Of a DNA stretch of 64,000 nucleotides, positions 50,866 through 63,699 are shown in pieces. This DNA comes from Daphnia pulex (Eukaryota > Arthropoda > Branchiopoda > Diplostraca > Daphniidae). The DNA lies in NCBI RefSeq assembly GCF_021134715.1, contig NC_060027.1, positions 2,666,001-2,730,000 of the forward strand. The letters are read 5' to 3'. Each line of letters opens with the position of its first letter. Position 1 is the first letter of the stretch. The translations under genes and the position numbers were made by a program. The notes beneath the pieces are model-generated. The model was given only the letters and a program-made list of their open reading frames with translations, had not been told where the DNA came from and made no database searches.

Positions 50866-52559
50866 GGCGGAATAGTTATCGTCAGTACAACTAAAAAATT
50901 TCCACACAATAATTGCCGATAACTGTTTAAAGAGATGTGCAAAGTAACTAAAACTGACTGTTTTGACGGCTGAAAATTATCGAAAAGCCATCTAGCGTTA
51001 GAAACAAGAAACGTCTAAAAATACTTTGCGCGCAAGAATGGCCTGATTTTGGAATTACTACACAAACATAAGAGTTTAACGCTAGAAGATCAAAGTAGAT
51101 CACTAGTAGATAATCTACGAAAATAAGTCAATTGTCGGGTACCTGGGCATCATCCGTGGAAAGTTACTACAGGTGTGTCTCGACAGACGGATGCGACCAC
51201 TGAAGTGGCCTAAGTCATCGGTGAAGTAGGACAAGTTGAGTGGCAGCATAAGAAGCAAGAGAAGCCAGATGAGCGTACGTCGTGAAGATAAGGATGGAGC
51301 AGAACGTTGGTGGAAGTCCCTCTTCTGTCATGGACAAAAGCCAGCGTTGGCTTAAGGATCTCCTTGCCAGGACCACACAATTCCAATAAGAAACTGCGTT
51401 GAACATCGACATCGGCGGCCGAATCGCGATCTCAGAGATGTAACGAATAGTGCTGTAAAAAAATTGAGTTGGAAATTAAAAGAAAGCTTGAAAAAAAATA
51501 AGATTTTTGCGTCATACTAAAGGATTTTGGATCAACCTCTCCGACTCTCCACTAAAAAACGGCTGGCGGAGAAGTATGGCAAATGCAACTGCTACAAGAC
51601 CAAATGTTGAACGGAGCTAGTAGTCAGCATACTTCCAGGATTCCAAACCATTTAAAAATGTATGAAATTGCAATAGCATATCACACAACCTTTTTGATTC
51701 CTAAGCAAAGAACAGAAAAAGGTTTTAACATTGCAATGAGGCCCATAAATACCCACGACCAAGGTGGAACCCAAAGTTAATTACATGATAAAGCAAGAAC
51801 ATAAAAGCACACCTTTACCTCAATCTATTGTAGACTTCCTATTACTCATTTCTTGTAGCTGTGAGATGGGAGTGGGAGATGAAGGGAATGGCAGCAATAG
51901 AATTTCATGACGCAACATCCCCATCAAAAGGGTTTAAAGGTGTAAACATTGTTCAGGCAAGAATGAACCTGTTAAACAAAAGGGGTGTGAATTTTGAGAT
52001 TATTTTATTGCATTGATGGATGATGAGATATCAAAATCGGAAGGTTATGCTTACTCGTAACCATACATCCTATGCCACAACTTTTGGGCAAAACAGCTTG
52101 AAGTTTTGTCTAAAATGTGAGAGAATGATGCAGATGAAGCTGGGGGTGTGAGTCACAGAAGTGTTGAGCAATTTGTTCTTAAAATGGGGTCCAAATTTAA
52201 TCTGATGACTAGACAGCAGGTAGATTTTCTAGAATTCCAAGTACAGTACACAATTAGTCAATTGGTCAAGTACACAGTGAGTAATAGAAAATTTGCTACT
52301 ATGTAGTTAGGAAAATAAAAATAAGCTTACATGTAAATAATTGGTTGGTTTTGGGCAGAAAAACATGAAAATTCGAATACAAAAGATGACATAACTCGTT
52401 CACACATTTCGCCATTTTAAAAACAATACAAACACCATCTAGCGGCAAACTGGACAATCGTCTGAATTGTAAAAACAACCGCTAGATGATGCCAGTGCTG
52501 CATGCAGACAGCTGACAGCTGAAGTGTGGAAAATTGAAAGAATTCGAAAAGTGAAATCA
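50866..52559. other. AT-rich spacer with paired CTCF-like motifs
   Basis: No gene is supported. CTCF-like core motifs occur at 50987-50997 and, in opposite orientations about 45 bp apart, near 52435-52445 and 52479-52491, just upstream of a candidate transcript. Confidence 0.45.
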
Positions 52560-52579
52560 ATATTCAGCCTAAGTTAACA

Positions 52580-53371
52580 ATGTTTTTGAACCTGAAAGAT
52601 GAAAGAACTTGGTATTATGTTAACTAAATGTTCTAATGCATATTTACCAGTCCATTTGTCATCATTTACCACGTGATGACGACCATTGTTGAAGCTGGCC
52701 AGGAATTCTAAGCTGTCAACAATCCTGCAGCCGTAGTGTGTCTATACTAAAAGTGGAATCAAAAATTGTAATTACATAGCAATCTTACAAATTTTATGTT
52801 CTTGTCTTTCAGATGCATGTTTTGTAAATAGTGAATCTCAAATGAATCCAAGAACTTTGAGTCGTCATTACACTTTCTTTCCGATTTTGATAATGGGGAG
52901 CGGCAGTTTGAACACATCAACTAAATAACATTTTCTACATCTACAATCAATTGTGTTTGTCCTGAGGTTTTTGTTTGATTTTTCTAGGTGATATTGCAGA
53001 CATACCATTTTGCAAGTACTTACCTACCTGAGCAGCTGAGCTCTTCCTTTCTGTGGTTCCTTTCAATTGATTCATTTGAGGTATTGCTTGCTGTCAATGC
53101 AATCTTATTTTAAAATTGACATTTAAATAATCTTTTCAGTTAAATCCCTCGCCACTGTTCCAGATCTTACCCACTAGTGGAATATGCAGAGAGATGTTCA
53201 ACTTATAACAGGTATTTTCTTATTATCTTTTTTTTACTGCATTCTTAGTTAGTCATTTTATTTAATTTCAGGTTAGCCCTTCGCCATTGTGCTACAATTT
53301 GAAGAAGTTGACGGTTACAGAAGAGTTGGCTTTCGATCAATATCAATAAATTATGTAGATGTAGATAAATT
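52580..53371 (+). ncRNA. Candidate spliced transcript without long ORF
   Basis: Exon-like blocks with good signals include 52988-53080 (tttctag before, gtattg after), 53140-53211 (tttcag before, gtattt after) and 53272 onward (atttcag before), ending with AATAAA at 53345-53350. Possible earlier exons begin near 52580 and 52651. The joined exons 52988 and 53140 hold a 53-codon open frame, but the upstream part has stops in all chains I tried. It is either a long non-coding RNA, a small-peptide gene or a decayed gene; transcription is not proven. Confidence 0.35.
53345..53350 (+). terminator. Polyadenylation signal of the candidate transcript
   Basis: AATAAA in the last exon-like block, followed by a U-rich stretch downstream. 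Confidence 0.4.
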
Positions 53372-55123
53372 ACAAGTGTATATCTGGGCTCCCTTCTTTT
53401 CTGTGGGCCCGTTTCCCTAACTAACCACTAACCAACGCCCGCCGGTGGTCACTCACCCACTGTGATAACTAGGAAGATGAGGATGGCTCTGGTCGAACGG
53501 AGACTTGAAAGGCGCATGACTTGAGGAAAACTATTGGAGAGTGATGTGTCTAACCAGGATATTTAGTTTGACTAAACGCTCTTTAGTATTATTGGTCTTG
53601 CACATTTCTCTTCTTCCTTCTCCAGATATTGTTCTGGGCACAGTAATAATCTTGCTGCATACGAAATTGTTTGTTTGTAAGAATATTATAACAAAGAAAA
53701 ACAACGGAAAAAAATTCAAATGAAATTGGCGGATAGTTTATTTTTAAAATTTTTTAATTAAATGGGAGTGAATGAATTGTTATGGATAAAATATACTATT
53801 TGATTATAAAATTTTTCTCGAGATTTAATAGTTAAATCGCACATATTTCCCCATTTTCTTTTTCCTCATCCTCTCAATCGTATCTCATGGTCAATCTTTT
53901 AACATATAAATGGTCAAGGGCATAGAAAAATAACAATTTAACAAATAATGGTTGCATTTTCGTAATCACCAAGGAACAGTCAAATGACCTTAATACTATC
54001 TTTCACCAGCATAGACGGCATTCATTGGACAGCAGCTATGCCAGTATAATCTGTAATCATAATAAAATTAATATTCAATTTCAGGCAATGTCAAAAAATG
54101 CTTAGAAGAGTTGAAATTCAACATTTCCATTAACAACTTTAGCAAATGATCATCGAAACACACAGGAAAAAAATTAGCTTCAGATAAGCATACCGCATAC
54201 TGCAATAAGTCTATGAGGAAATGCATTCAGCCATTCAGTCACTTCACAATTTTTCAACATATAATTTTCTTAATTATTCTACAGTTGGCAAGATTGTTCC
54301 GACCAACAGGAACACAATCATTAGACCCCATTTAGAAGTTAATAAAAAATACCCTCATTTTACAGCAAGTTCAATGATAAATTGGACTAGAGAAGAAATG
54401 GCGGTAATTTGCCACAGTTCTCTACCTCTGGCGGACTAACTCTAGCGGTCGGCTACGGCTGAAACAAAACAAACAAACATAAAATTATAATCAAAATAAT
54501 ATTATTGACTATATAATAGTAACAGGTCAAAATTAATAACCTGTTCTATTTCTATAGAAAGAGGTTGCAGGAGAAGACATATTTTCGGCAACATGAAACA
54601 CAATTTCAATCCAACAGGTCTGAAAAAAAAAAGTTTTGATTACATGCTTAGGCAAGAACAATTTAGTAGCATACTGATAACTCAGTCTGCTGCTGGAAAT
54701 TGGTTGCATGCTTGTCATTCGGAAGTGCAAAATGCTGTGAATGGAAGAAATAATTTATCTCTAACACTATCAATAACTAACATGTCCGAACATATGAGAG
54801 GCAAGAATGGAACGCCATTCTAGCTGAAATACAGATGTTAAAATAAAACCACACCTATGTTTCGATCCCCCACCCCCATACAATAGTAACCTTTCTTGGG
54901 ATGCAAAAAGGAAATGGTGCTTTAACAAGTCTGACGTAATACCGGGGGATTGGCGGACAGCTTTATTTGGCAGGACTTATTCGTCCATCCCCTCAACATC
55001 TTTAGTTTTCTCTGAATATCAACCAAAAAGATACTTGCTATTAACATGCACAAAAAACACTGATAAACAATTCACTTAATAACACTGAATTCACAATAAA
55101 AATATAATTTCAGTTTAATTACC

Positions 55124-55379
55124 TTAGCTATCATCTTCCTGCACAGATCCAGTAGATAATTTATACTTCGATAGTTCCTCTCCTGACTGATAAGACCAGA
55201 CTGTTGAGTATCCAGTCGGCGTAAATAAGGCATCAACCAACGTAATGGATGCGTAGGACACGTGGGTGTACTTGTTGAAGGTGTCGGTTTTGCATTGACA
55301 GTTTATTGACGGCCAAGGTGACGCCAGCAACTAAATAATCGAAAGCCAAAGCGATAGCAACACTCAATCCCAATTTTTC
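55124..55379 (-). pseudogene. Possible frameshifted gene remnant, unknown family
   Basis: On the minus strand one frame encodes a hydrophobic helix-like stretch (LGLSVAIALAFDYLVAG) and continues only to a stop, while an adjacent frame continues as a polar, coding-looking stretch (YSTVWSYQSGEELSKYK) to a TAG-type end. A single frame change near 55300 would connect them. This suggests a decayed membrane-protein exon, but no family was recognised. Confidence 0.25.
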
Positions 55380-57647
55380 ACAATTCAAATATTAGGAGAA
55401 ATATAAATCATGAAATATAAAATATCACACTCCTACTTGGTCTTGATGATGTTCTCCTTCCATAAATGCTCCAAAGAGGTCAACAAATCTCAGATTGTAT
55501 GCACAAGCAATAAGGGAGGAAAAACCACACAATACTCAAAGAATTTCCCACTCAGAACCTCCACTCAGACTCCTTTAATAACAACAAAGCAGCGGCGTTG
55601 GAACCAAGAGATCATCTAAGTGAAAGAGTTCCTGAATTACAAATTAATGAACAGCATCAAATGATGTTTCTGTTAAGAGTAATCGAAACTTACATTAATT
55701 TCTTGTCACATTTAAGATTTTTTCAGGCAGTTTTTCAAACCAAGCTCATTGCCTGATAAAGCTGGATAGCAGTTATAGCAGTAATGGGCTCCAAAATAAA
55801 ATGTCATCATTTGGAGCTGATAATCCAATGAATCCCTTTATCTTAATCAAAGTAAAACATCCTACAACATACAATGTTCAAATAAACAACAAAACATAAC
55901 TCATTAACCACTTACCTTACAATGGAAAAATTGTTGAATAGGTTGTTGAACAGTTTCCTTTGGGTGCAAGAAATCCTCACTAGTCAAGTCTATTTCCTTG
56001 AGTGTGTTACAATGGCTGCCAAAGGTCTTGGCCAGACTAGAAGCAGGGATGGACTTGGCAAAATGGCTTTCTATGAGTTAAATACCAAACTTGTGATGTG
56101 TAGCGTACATGTATGAAAGACATATACATGAAATATACATAATAATCTCACAATTTACAACATTTTGAACTAGAGTAATTTCAATTCAAGGGATGTCAAC
56201 CTTTAACTCTTTGTTTTTCAACGTTATCATTCCGCAATCAGAATTTGAATCAGCTCTGCACGGCATGGATCACCTCTCTTACTTGGCAAAAACGAATAAT
56301 TTCTAAAACAATTACTAGTACGACATTCCCAGTTTCCATGAACTGAAACTTGAAGGAGCCATGGAGAAAGAGGTAATACAGTAATACGTAACTTGTTGAA
56401 GGCGGGGCAGAGGCGGGGAGTAGGGGTGATCAGCTGACTTCGAATCACATCACCTGGTGGCGAAACAACATCTTCCGGTAAAATCTTCACTTGTTCTGAG
56501 AAATTCGATGTGTGTTTTAGCCTATGTTTTTAGCAGAGGAACGTGTTGCTCATATATTGAGGGGTGGTGGGAGCAATAAATCATGCTAAAAAAAATTTTC
56601 TTAATAACTCCTATTGCACAGAAGGTGGGAGTAGAAATGATCCAGGATGATGCCTAATTTGATCTACGGGCTACGTATGCAATACGGGGAATGGCGTAGT
56701 GCAGAACAGCTTCGTTACAGACCTAAACAAATAGAACCAATGCCATAATTTCCGTTGCCTTATATTACGGAATTGTAATAAGCATATTACAGAAATAGAT
56801 CGATCAATTATTTCGGTCATCGGGCAACGATGACAGAGCGGCCGCATCATTGCAGTCCAGATCGCAAGAATCATACGTCTAGTGTTGAGGTTTAAGTCAC
56901 ATTTGTCTTCTAAACCTGAGATTAACCTTTCAAAATTGTACTTATTATTATGTTCCGCGTTTAAAAGGGGAGTTGGGAATTTTTAGCCCTCGCATGCAAA
57001 ATCTTCCTCTAGCAATACTTTAGTCCTTCATTCTACTGCAATACTTTACTTTTAATATTGATTAATAGAATGTAATATAATTAAATCAATGGTTTTAATA
57101 TAAATTACTGGAAGTTGAATCTACATTCGAAAATATCATGTCATTGCCACTTTTTTTGCTACCGCTAACTTGAAAATATACACCGGTCGATAATCTAGAA
57201 ATTCAAAAAAATTTGCTTTCTGGCTTAGGCTGGGATGATATTAGTGAAACACCATGGTTACAACGTCCTACTTTCAGAGACTGTGGCGACTGATTTCAGT
57301 ACGATAGTAATTAGACAGTAATGAGCATTTCATGGCAACATTTTTCCTCTGTCTAATATACTAAAAAAGTTAACTAGTCTTGTCAAGCTTTAAAATATGA
57401 AACCTGAAATTTTTTTAGTAAAATATCAGGTTAATATGCTTAAGTCTACATAGACAGAAATCATGAAACAAAATGTTCCAATCCTTATCTTAATAAAAGT
57501 TCCAAATTTTACATATATGAAATAATGGAAATATGGGAGATTGAATTAACAAGCAATACGTGTTTGATAAGGAAATTATAAATGGTTGTAAAAATTACGT
57601 CTATTTTATGAAGTGCGTAGTATTTTTTACTAATGAATTATCTTTAA

Positions 57648-57994
57648 CTGCCAACATAGCTGCTAACTATATTACACGCATTTGAAAAATAATATCCCCT
57701 TTAGCCATGCCACCGACCATAAAAGGCAGAAGTTTTTTAGAGCAAGGGGTTACAATTAGTAGCAAATGTAATGAACTCACCATTGTTGAAATAATGTTAC
57801 CCCTCCCAAACTGAAGCAGCAAGATATTCAACAACATCCAAAGAAACCAGACAATCAGACAGTACCTAATAAATAAATGAAATCTATCAAATTGAACAAA
57901 ATAACCTAATACTTCAACAGTAAAATTCCTCCTCAGTACAACGTTAAATATGCTTCACTTATTTAAAATTTTTCAGAAGGGGAAATAAGATATT
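57648..57994. repeat. Diverged duplication, copy 1
   Basis: This 347-bp segment aligns along its length with 59067-59404, about 1.42 kb downstream, at a level that I estimate by eye as clear but diverged, with several small indels. Neither copy has a conserved open frame. Confidence 0.7.
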
Positions 57995-59066
57995 TTATGT
58001 TCACATTTAACCCTAATTTGTTATCAAATGAAATTTCTTCATACCTGTCCGCCCCCCCCAGGTACCATTCAAATATCCTGTAAATAAAATAACTATTAGA
58101 ACGTGAACTTTGTTTATGAATGTTGGTTTTAAGTATGAAAAATCTGGAAGTGCAATGGTTGGTCTGTCATTTTTCTCCGAGAGATTCCCACACAAAAATT
58201 CATCATTAAATTCAGACCCCACTGAAAAATTTAAAAAACTTACTCACTGTTGTACGGAAAACAGGAAAGCAACCAGCAAGCAATTACCTGAAATGAAACA
58301 ATAAAAACATTAAATCCGAGAAAAAAAAGCCTAATGCACTGTTTTTAAATTTATCTTCAGTAATGAACGAGATAAGAGTAATTTCATGACACCACCGAAG
58401 TACCTCAAAACTCTAGCCTAGGTTCTCATCATATGAAACATGTTCTCTATATTGAAATGAACTCACCAGTAATTTCTGGAACCCCAATCAAGTCTGACTA
58501 TAGCACAAATAACCAAAGCCAGAGGTTCACATCAAGTCACCTAGACAATTATAAAATGTTAGCAACTGAAAAAGCCCTATTCAAAATATCCCTCCCAATA
58601 ATGATCAGAGTCAAAGATTATAATCATGAATTCAGGTGAAACACGGATGACTAAACACATCATTTGCAATAAGTAGAAAAACACCAAAAAAAGAATGCTC
58701 ACCGAAGATAACGATGTCACCTTCTTCGGACCAAGTTCAGCAAAAAAAAACCTAGAAGTATGGAACTAGGTTAAATTACAGACGAAGAACTTGACAAATG
58801 CAATAGTTGTAGGAGGTTTATTCCAGGACGGCATGGCATATGCCCATTTCAGTCCAACGATGCAAAAACTTCCAGTGTAATGTAGGCACTAGTCGACCAG
58901 CACGTGTATAAAACAACGGCTGGAGATACCGCGCGCCATAAGTTGTGACAAAAATGTTGACTTACGACTTGTCCAAGAATACGAATGGCAGCCAAGGAAA
59001 CTGTCCTTATACCACGACTGCCACATACCCCAAACCTGTTAAAATGTTATCAGATTAATTTTTATA

Positions 59067-59404
59067 CTGCCAACATACTTGCTAACAATATTACACACAT
59101 TTGAAGAATAATGTCCACCTTAGCCAAGCAACCAATCAAAGAAAGCAGAGAGGTCTCACAGGGCAAGGGGTTACACCTGGTAGAAAATGAACCCACCATT
59201 ACTGAAGAAAAGTTACATCTCCCAAGCTGGAGCAGGAGGAAGCTCAACCAAATCCAACAAACCAGGCAATCTGATGGTAGCTGAATTGAAATACAATAAA
59301 AATCTATCAAAAGAGATAGAAGAAACCCAATGCTTCAGCAGGGAAGTTTAACCTCAGTAAAACCTTAAATATACTTCACATATTTTCAGATGGGGAAAGA
59401 AGAC
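59067..59404. repeat. Diverged duplication, copy 2
   Basis: Second copy of the segment at 57648-57994. Shared landmarks include CTGCCAACAT at the left end and a TTTTTCAG/ATTTTCAG-plus-GGGGAAA stretch at the right end. Confidence 0.7.
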
Positions 59405-59541
59405 ATAAATTGCGTAACTCATCATTATAACCAACTATACCACTTTAACTGTGAAATAATTACCATAGATTGTCCAATGTATTATCCAGCAATTACAACC
59501 ATAGAAGGTGGGGATGAACCACTGTCCCATGGAGCAATTTG

Positions 59542-59700
59542 ACCTATGTATAGAACAACATTCTAGCTTTAGTTGAGTAACATTAAAAAAGTATAGAATA
59601 CAAGTCCAATTGTTTATCTGGTTTTTACGATATCAAGATCAGAGATGTGAAACTGAACCAGAAAGATATCATTTTCAGCAGAAGACAACACATGTTCAAT
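59542..59700. repeat. Direct repeat flanking the hairpin module, left copy
   Basis: This segment (AGAACAACATTCTAGCTTTA...) matches 59990-60150 in the same orientation with scattered differences. Confidence 0.65.
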
Positions 59701-59724
59701 TAAAACAAACACCGCCGTTTACTT

Positions 59725-59990
59725 ACACCCCCTGAACGTTTTGCCTGAACCAGTTTGCTCCTTTCTTAATAATACCTTTAGTAACGAAGCAAACAGGTTC
59801 AGGCAAAACGTTCAAGGGGTGTTTGACCGTAGGCAAAAATGCAAACGTTGTAACCGTCCAACGCCGATTGGATAAGTTGTTTAATCTCTTCGAAAACTGT
59901 CTGTTGAGTTGCATCGGGATGATCCCACGCTCAATGCGTTACATTTTTGTTGAAAATGAAAAAAGATGTAACGCATAGAGCGTGGGATCA
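59725..59990. repeat. Paired-hairpin module between direct repeats
   Basis: Two long stems stand side by side. The first pairs 59725-59751 with 59796-59822 (26 of 27 bases, extending inward with a few mismatches). The second pairs 59920-59948 with 59961-59990 with two mismatches. No ORF lies between them. The module sits exactly between two diverged direct repeats. Confidence 0.75.
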
Positions 59991-60150
59991 CCTCTGTAGA
60001 ACAACATTCTGGCTTTAATTAAGAAACATTAAAAAGGTATTGAATGCAAGTCCAGCTGATGTACCTGGTTTTTACGACATCAATGAACATATCACGACTA
60101 GAGATGTGAACTAAACCAGAAAGATACCATACTCAGAAGATCAACGCATC
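59990..60150. repeat. Direct repeat flanking the hairpin module, right copy
   Basis: Right-hand partner of 59542-59700, starting immediately after the second stem. Confidence 0.65.
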
Positions 60151-60810
60151 CTATCATCGACAACTACCACAGTTTCAATTTTGCACTTAGCATCCAACTT
60201 CCTGTTTGAATAGAGAAAATGCAGAGTTAGCACTAATTTATTAAAAAGCACACACATGGGTTTCATCAGATTAATCCATTCATCAAAATTATCAGAGACT
60301 CTAGTTCGGTTTAAATGGATATATCATCATGCACAGAAAAACCTAACATTCAGCTTTTTACCATATCTTTTTACTAAGCAATTAAGTTAAAAAGTATTGA
60401 ATATATTACCATTTCCATTCTCCATATTTCATGTTCCTTACTAAGAGAAAGTACTACCGTGGTACTACATTCACTCATTGCTTGTTGCACGTGACTGTCA
60501 TCATAGATGGTTGAACGTGCAGACGAAGAGAAGACTTCCTTTAGTTTTCCTCAAGCGGTCAAGCCTCAAGGCATGTTTCTGTTACAGTGTTACCCCCTAT
60601 TTGTTTAAGGGATGATTGTCTTTTTCGATTTGAAATTAAATTCCCTTTAAAAAAATCTTTGAGAATAAAACAATTCACGTTCGAATTAATATTTTGAACG
60701 AAAAAATTATTCTTTAACAACAAAAATAGTGGTTGCCGGTTGCCGCTTGCCGGTTTGTTTAGTAGCGGCCAAGAGCCACCTAACGGCAAATATTAAAACC
60801 TCTTCAATTA

Positions 60811-60821
60811 GCCATCTAGCG
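60811..60821 (-). promoter_or_regulatory. CTCF-like core motif upstream of RanBPM
   Basis: GCCATCTAGCG (reverse CGCTAGATGGC) lies about 150 bp before the RanBPM start codon. It shares the GCTAGATGGC core seen at other spacer sites in the window. Confidence 0.4.
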
Positions 60822-60973
60822 AGTGTAACACAGTATTCTGACAAAGGTTGTCTGTTTTGTTTCGCTGATAAGTGATCGTGAATAAAAACGTCGTAGCATT
60901 GCTTTTTTGTAAAGAAAACTTACACAAATTGTCGAGTTTTTCGAGAGGAGTGAATTAAAAGTCTTAAGGCGAA

Positions 60974-63221
60974 ATGGAGAACTCCTCTAGCAGCTGTGGA
61001 TCAGCGACGTCTAACAGCTTGGATCGCCTTAAAATGCTTTATCCTTTCGTTAATGAAGAGGACACGCCACTGCCTCGCTGTTGGAGTTCTAAAGATAAAT
61101 ACAATTTCATTGGCCTGTCACAAAATAATCTTAGAGTTCATTATAAAGGTAGTTCTGAAAGAATGTCTAAATTTAAAGCATTTATTGGTGTATTTTGAGA
61201 TAAATAAGACTTTTCTTATTCATGTTAGGTTACGGAAAAACACACAAAGATGCTGCAAGTGTAAGAGCTACTCATCCTATTCCATCAGCATGTGGTCTGT
61301 ATTATTTTGAAGTAAAAATTGTCAGCAAAGGACGAGATGGGTATGCATTAGATGTATTAGTAGTAAAAAAATTTTCTCATTTTCATCTCCTCTTGGTTTT
61401 GTGTAGGTATATGGGAATTGGTCTGTCAGCTCAAGGAGTTAACATGAATCGGTTACCTGGCTGGGATAAACATTCTTATGGTTATCATGGTGATGATGGT
61501 CACTCGTTTTGCTCATCTGGTTCTGGTCAACCTTATGGACCAACTTTCACAACAAACGACGTCATCGGCTGTGGAGTAAATCTCATCGATAACACCTGCT
61601 TTTACACAAAGAATGGACACAATCTTGGAACGGCCTTTGCCGACTTGCCTTCAAACCTGTACCCCACCGTTGGATTACAGACTCCAGGTGAAATTGTAGA
61701 CACCAACTTTGGTCAGTCTCCCTTTGTATATGACATCGAAGATGATATGAGAGAACTCAGGGCGCGTGTTGCATCCACCATTCTTAATTACCCCATTCCC
61801 GACAAACAAGGTCATTGGGAAGCTTCATTACAAAGGTAGATATGCAGTTAGTGTTCAATTTCTTTGTTCAATTTTCTCAATGTTTAATTATTCTTTTTTC
61901 AGAATGATAGCCACATATTTAGTACATCATGGTTATTGTTCAACGGCTGAAGCGTTTGCACGATCCACCGGTCAAGAGTTCGGTGAAGAAGTAGCTTCAA
62001 TAAAAAATAGGCAACGTAAGTAACTCGTGTTTTAATTTGAATAAGAACTATAACAATTCTAACATTTCCCAATTTCTCACAGGAATCCAACGTCTGGTGT
62101 TGAGTGGAAGGATGGGCGAAGCAATTGAGACTACACAGACTTTGTATCCGACCCTTCTTGATTCTCGTCCCAACTTGTTGTTTTTGTTGAAAGTTCGGCA
62201 GTTCATTGAAATGGTTGGCGGGTCGGATTCAGAAGTTCGTTCAACAACCAACAGAAGTCCGAAATCACAAAATTCTGGTAGTCCAAGCATGAGCCCAAAT
62301 TATGGTGGATTCGGAACTTCACAGGGGTACCTGAATAAAATGAATATGTTTATATATTATTCACTTAATCGAATTCATTTGTATTTATTTCATTCAGAGC
62401 TCACTCCAGTTTAAGGTCTCGGTCGAGATCACGAAGCTCGAGTCCCGGTCATTCTTCAGTACAAACATCAGTTATTCAATCCACTAAAGCTTTTTCTCAA
62501 CATCTCAATGGGTCATCTGCAACTGCTGCGTCATCAGATATGCAGGAAGAAACGGACAATGACGTGGAAATGAATGGAGCCTCACAGAACGGTTCACATT
62601 CTGGTACTGGGGAGACACTGGTAGATCCTGGCGTAAAAGAAGACAGCATCCTTGAAATGGGTATTTATTAATATATTTCGTACAACATTATAAATTCTTA
62701 ATTTCCCGTTCAATTCTGCAATAGAAGTTGATGTCGCAGGTCCTAGCAATTGCACACGACGCCAATTATGTGGTGGCAACCAGGCAGCGATGGAGAGGAC
62801 ACTTGACTTCGGCAAAGAGTTGCAAACCCTTAGTGTCACTCTTCGAAGACAACACGGAAAGAACGATGCCAATAAAAAGATGTTAAGGGTTAGTTAAGCT
62901 GCTTGTGTATTTTAATATATAGTAACAAACACTTTTTTTTTAATGTATGATTTCTATTTTATTTATGATTTTTAGGATGCCTTTAGCTTATTGGCGTATG
63001 CCGATCCTTGGAAAAGCCCAGTTAGCGAACAGCTTGACCCCGTCCAGCGAGAACCCGTTTGCGCTGCTCTCAACTCAGCCATAATGGAGTCTCATCACTT
63101 ACCCAGAAGGCCCCCCATGGAGCTGGCCATTGGACATGCCAGAGAACTTTTGCGACTCATGGCCCAGAACGGTCTCGGCTCGTGCGCCTTTGCTAATATT
63201 GATCATCTATTGCAACCTTAG
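60974..63221 (+). CDS. Ran-binding protein M (RanBP9/RanBP10)
   Basis: Eight exons (60974-61148, 61229-61340, 61407-61835, 61903-62015, 62083-62326, 62398-62660, 62725-62888, 62976-63221) encode 581 aa. RanBPM is a scaffold in the CTLH/GID ubiquitin ligase, in nucleus and cytoplasm, and links many receptors and kinases. Domains in order: SPRY/B30.2 at about 60-215 ([20 protein letters not shown]; then a [13 protein letters not shown] segment), LisH at about 239-270 ([19 protein letters not shown]), CTLH at about 277-335 ([15 protein letters not shown]), a Ser/Arg-rich and acidic linker, and the C-terminal CRA region at about 485-575 (LLAYADPW). The long Pro/Gln-rich N-terminal extension of vertebrate RanBP9 is absent, so it is nearer in length to RanBP10. 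All introns are 66-91 nt GT-AG. Confidence 0.96.
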
Positions 63222-63683
63222 TTAATAATTTCATTCGGCCAAGAAATGTGCGAATGCGAACTGTGTTGTCTGATGTTTATTTTTGCGTTTTTTTTTCTGT
63301 CCTGCTGTTTCCCTCTTAACTGTGAATCCCAATCAACCAAACAAACTAAAAAATAACACTATATAAAAAAAAAGCTACAAAGTTTCTTTGTATACCCACA
63401 TTACACATTTGGGCTGATTCATTCATTTCTGTTACACATTGGGTGGTAGATTCGTGTGTTTGAATCTGATGGTCTTCTCTCTCATCTCTCACTTTTGTTT
63501 ATTTTGTATCGTTTCTGGCAGACATTGCCGTTGTGCAAATGTCTTTAAAGGTGTGTAGTACATTGACAACTAAAGAGTACACTGATCACGAAGAATTCGA
63601 ACCATGTTGTCATCATTGAGTTCTGCAGCTTCTGCTGAAGATATTAAAATTCTTATCAAGGAATAGATAAATGTAACTTTTAA

Positions 63684-63689
63684 AATAAA
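63684..63689 (+). terminator. Polyadenylation signal of RanBPM
   Basis: AATAAA about 460 bp after the RanBPM stop codon, followed by a T-rich stretch; a plausible 3' end of the transcript. Confidence 0.5.
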
Positions 63690-63699
63690 AAATTTTGAT

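Larger units (their letters stand above)
53372..60973. other. Repeat-rich accessory spacer
   Basis: Over 7 kb of AT-rich DNA with no long ORF and no recognised gene. It contains diverged duplications, two hairpins, and a minus-strand remnant near 55.1-55.4 kb. The last few hundred bases must include the RanBPM promoter and 5' UTR. Confidence 0.5.
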
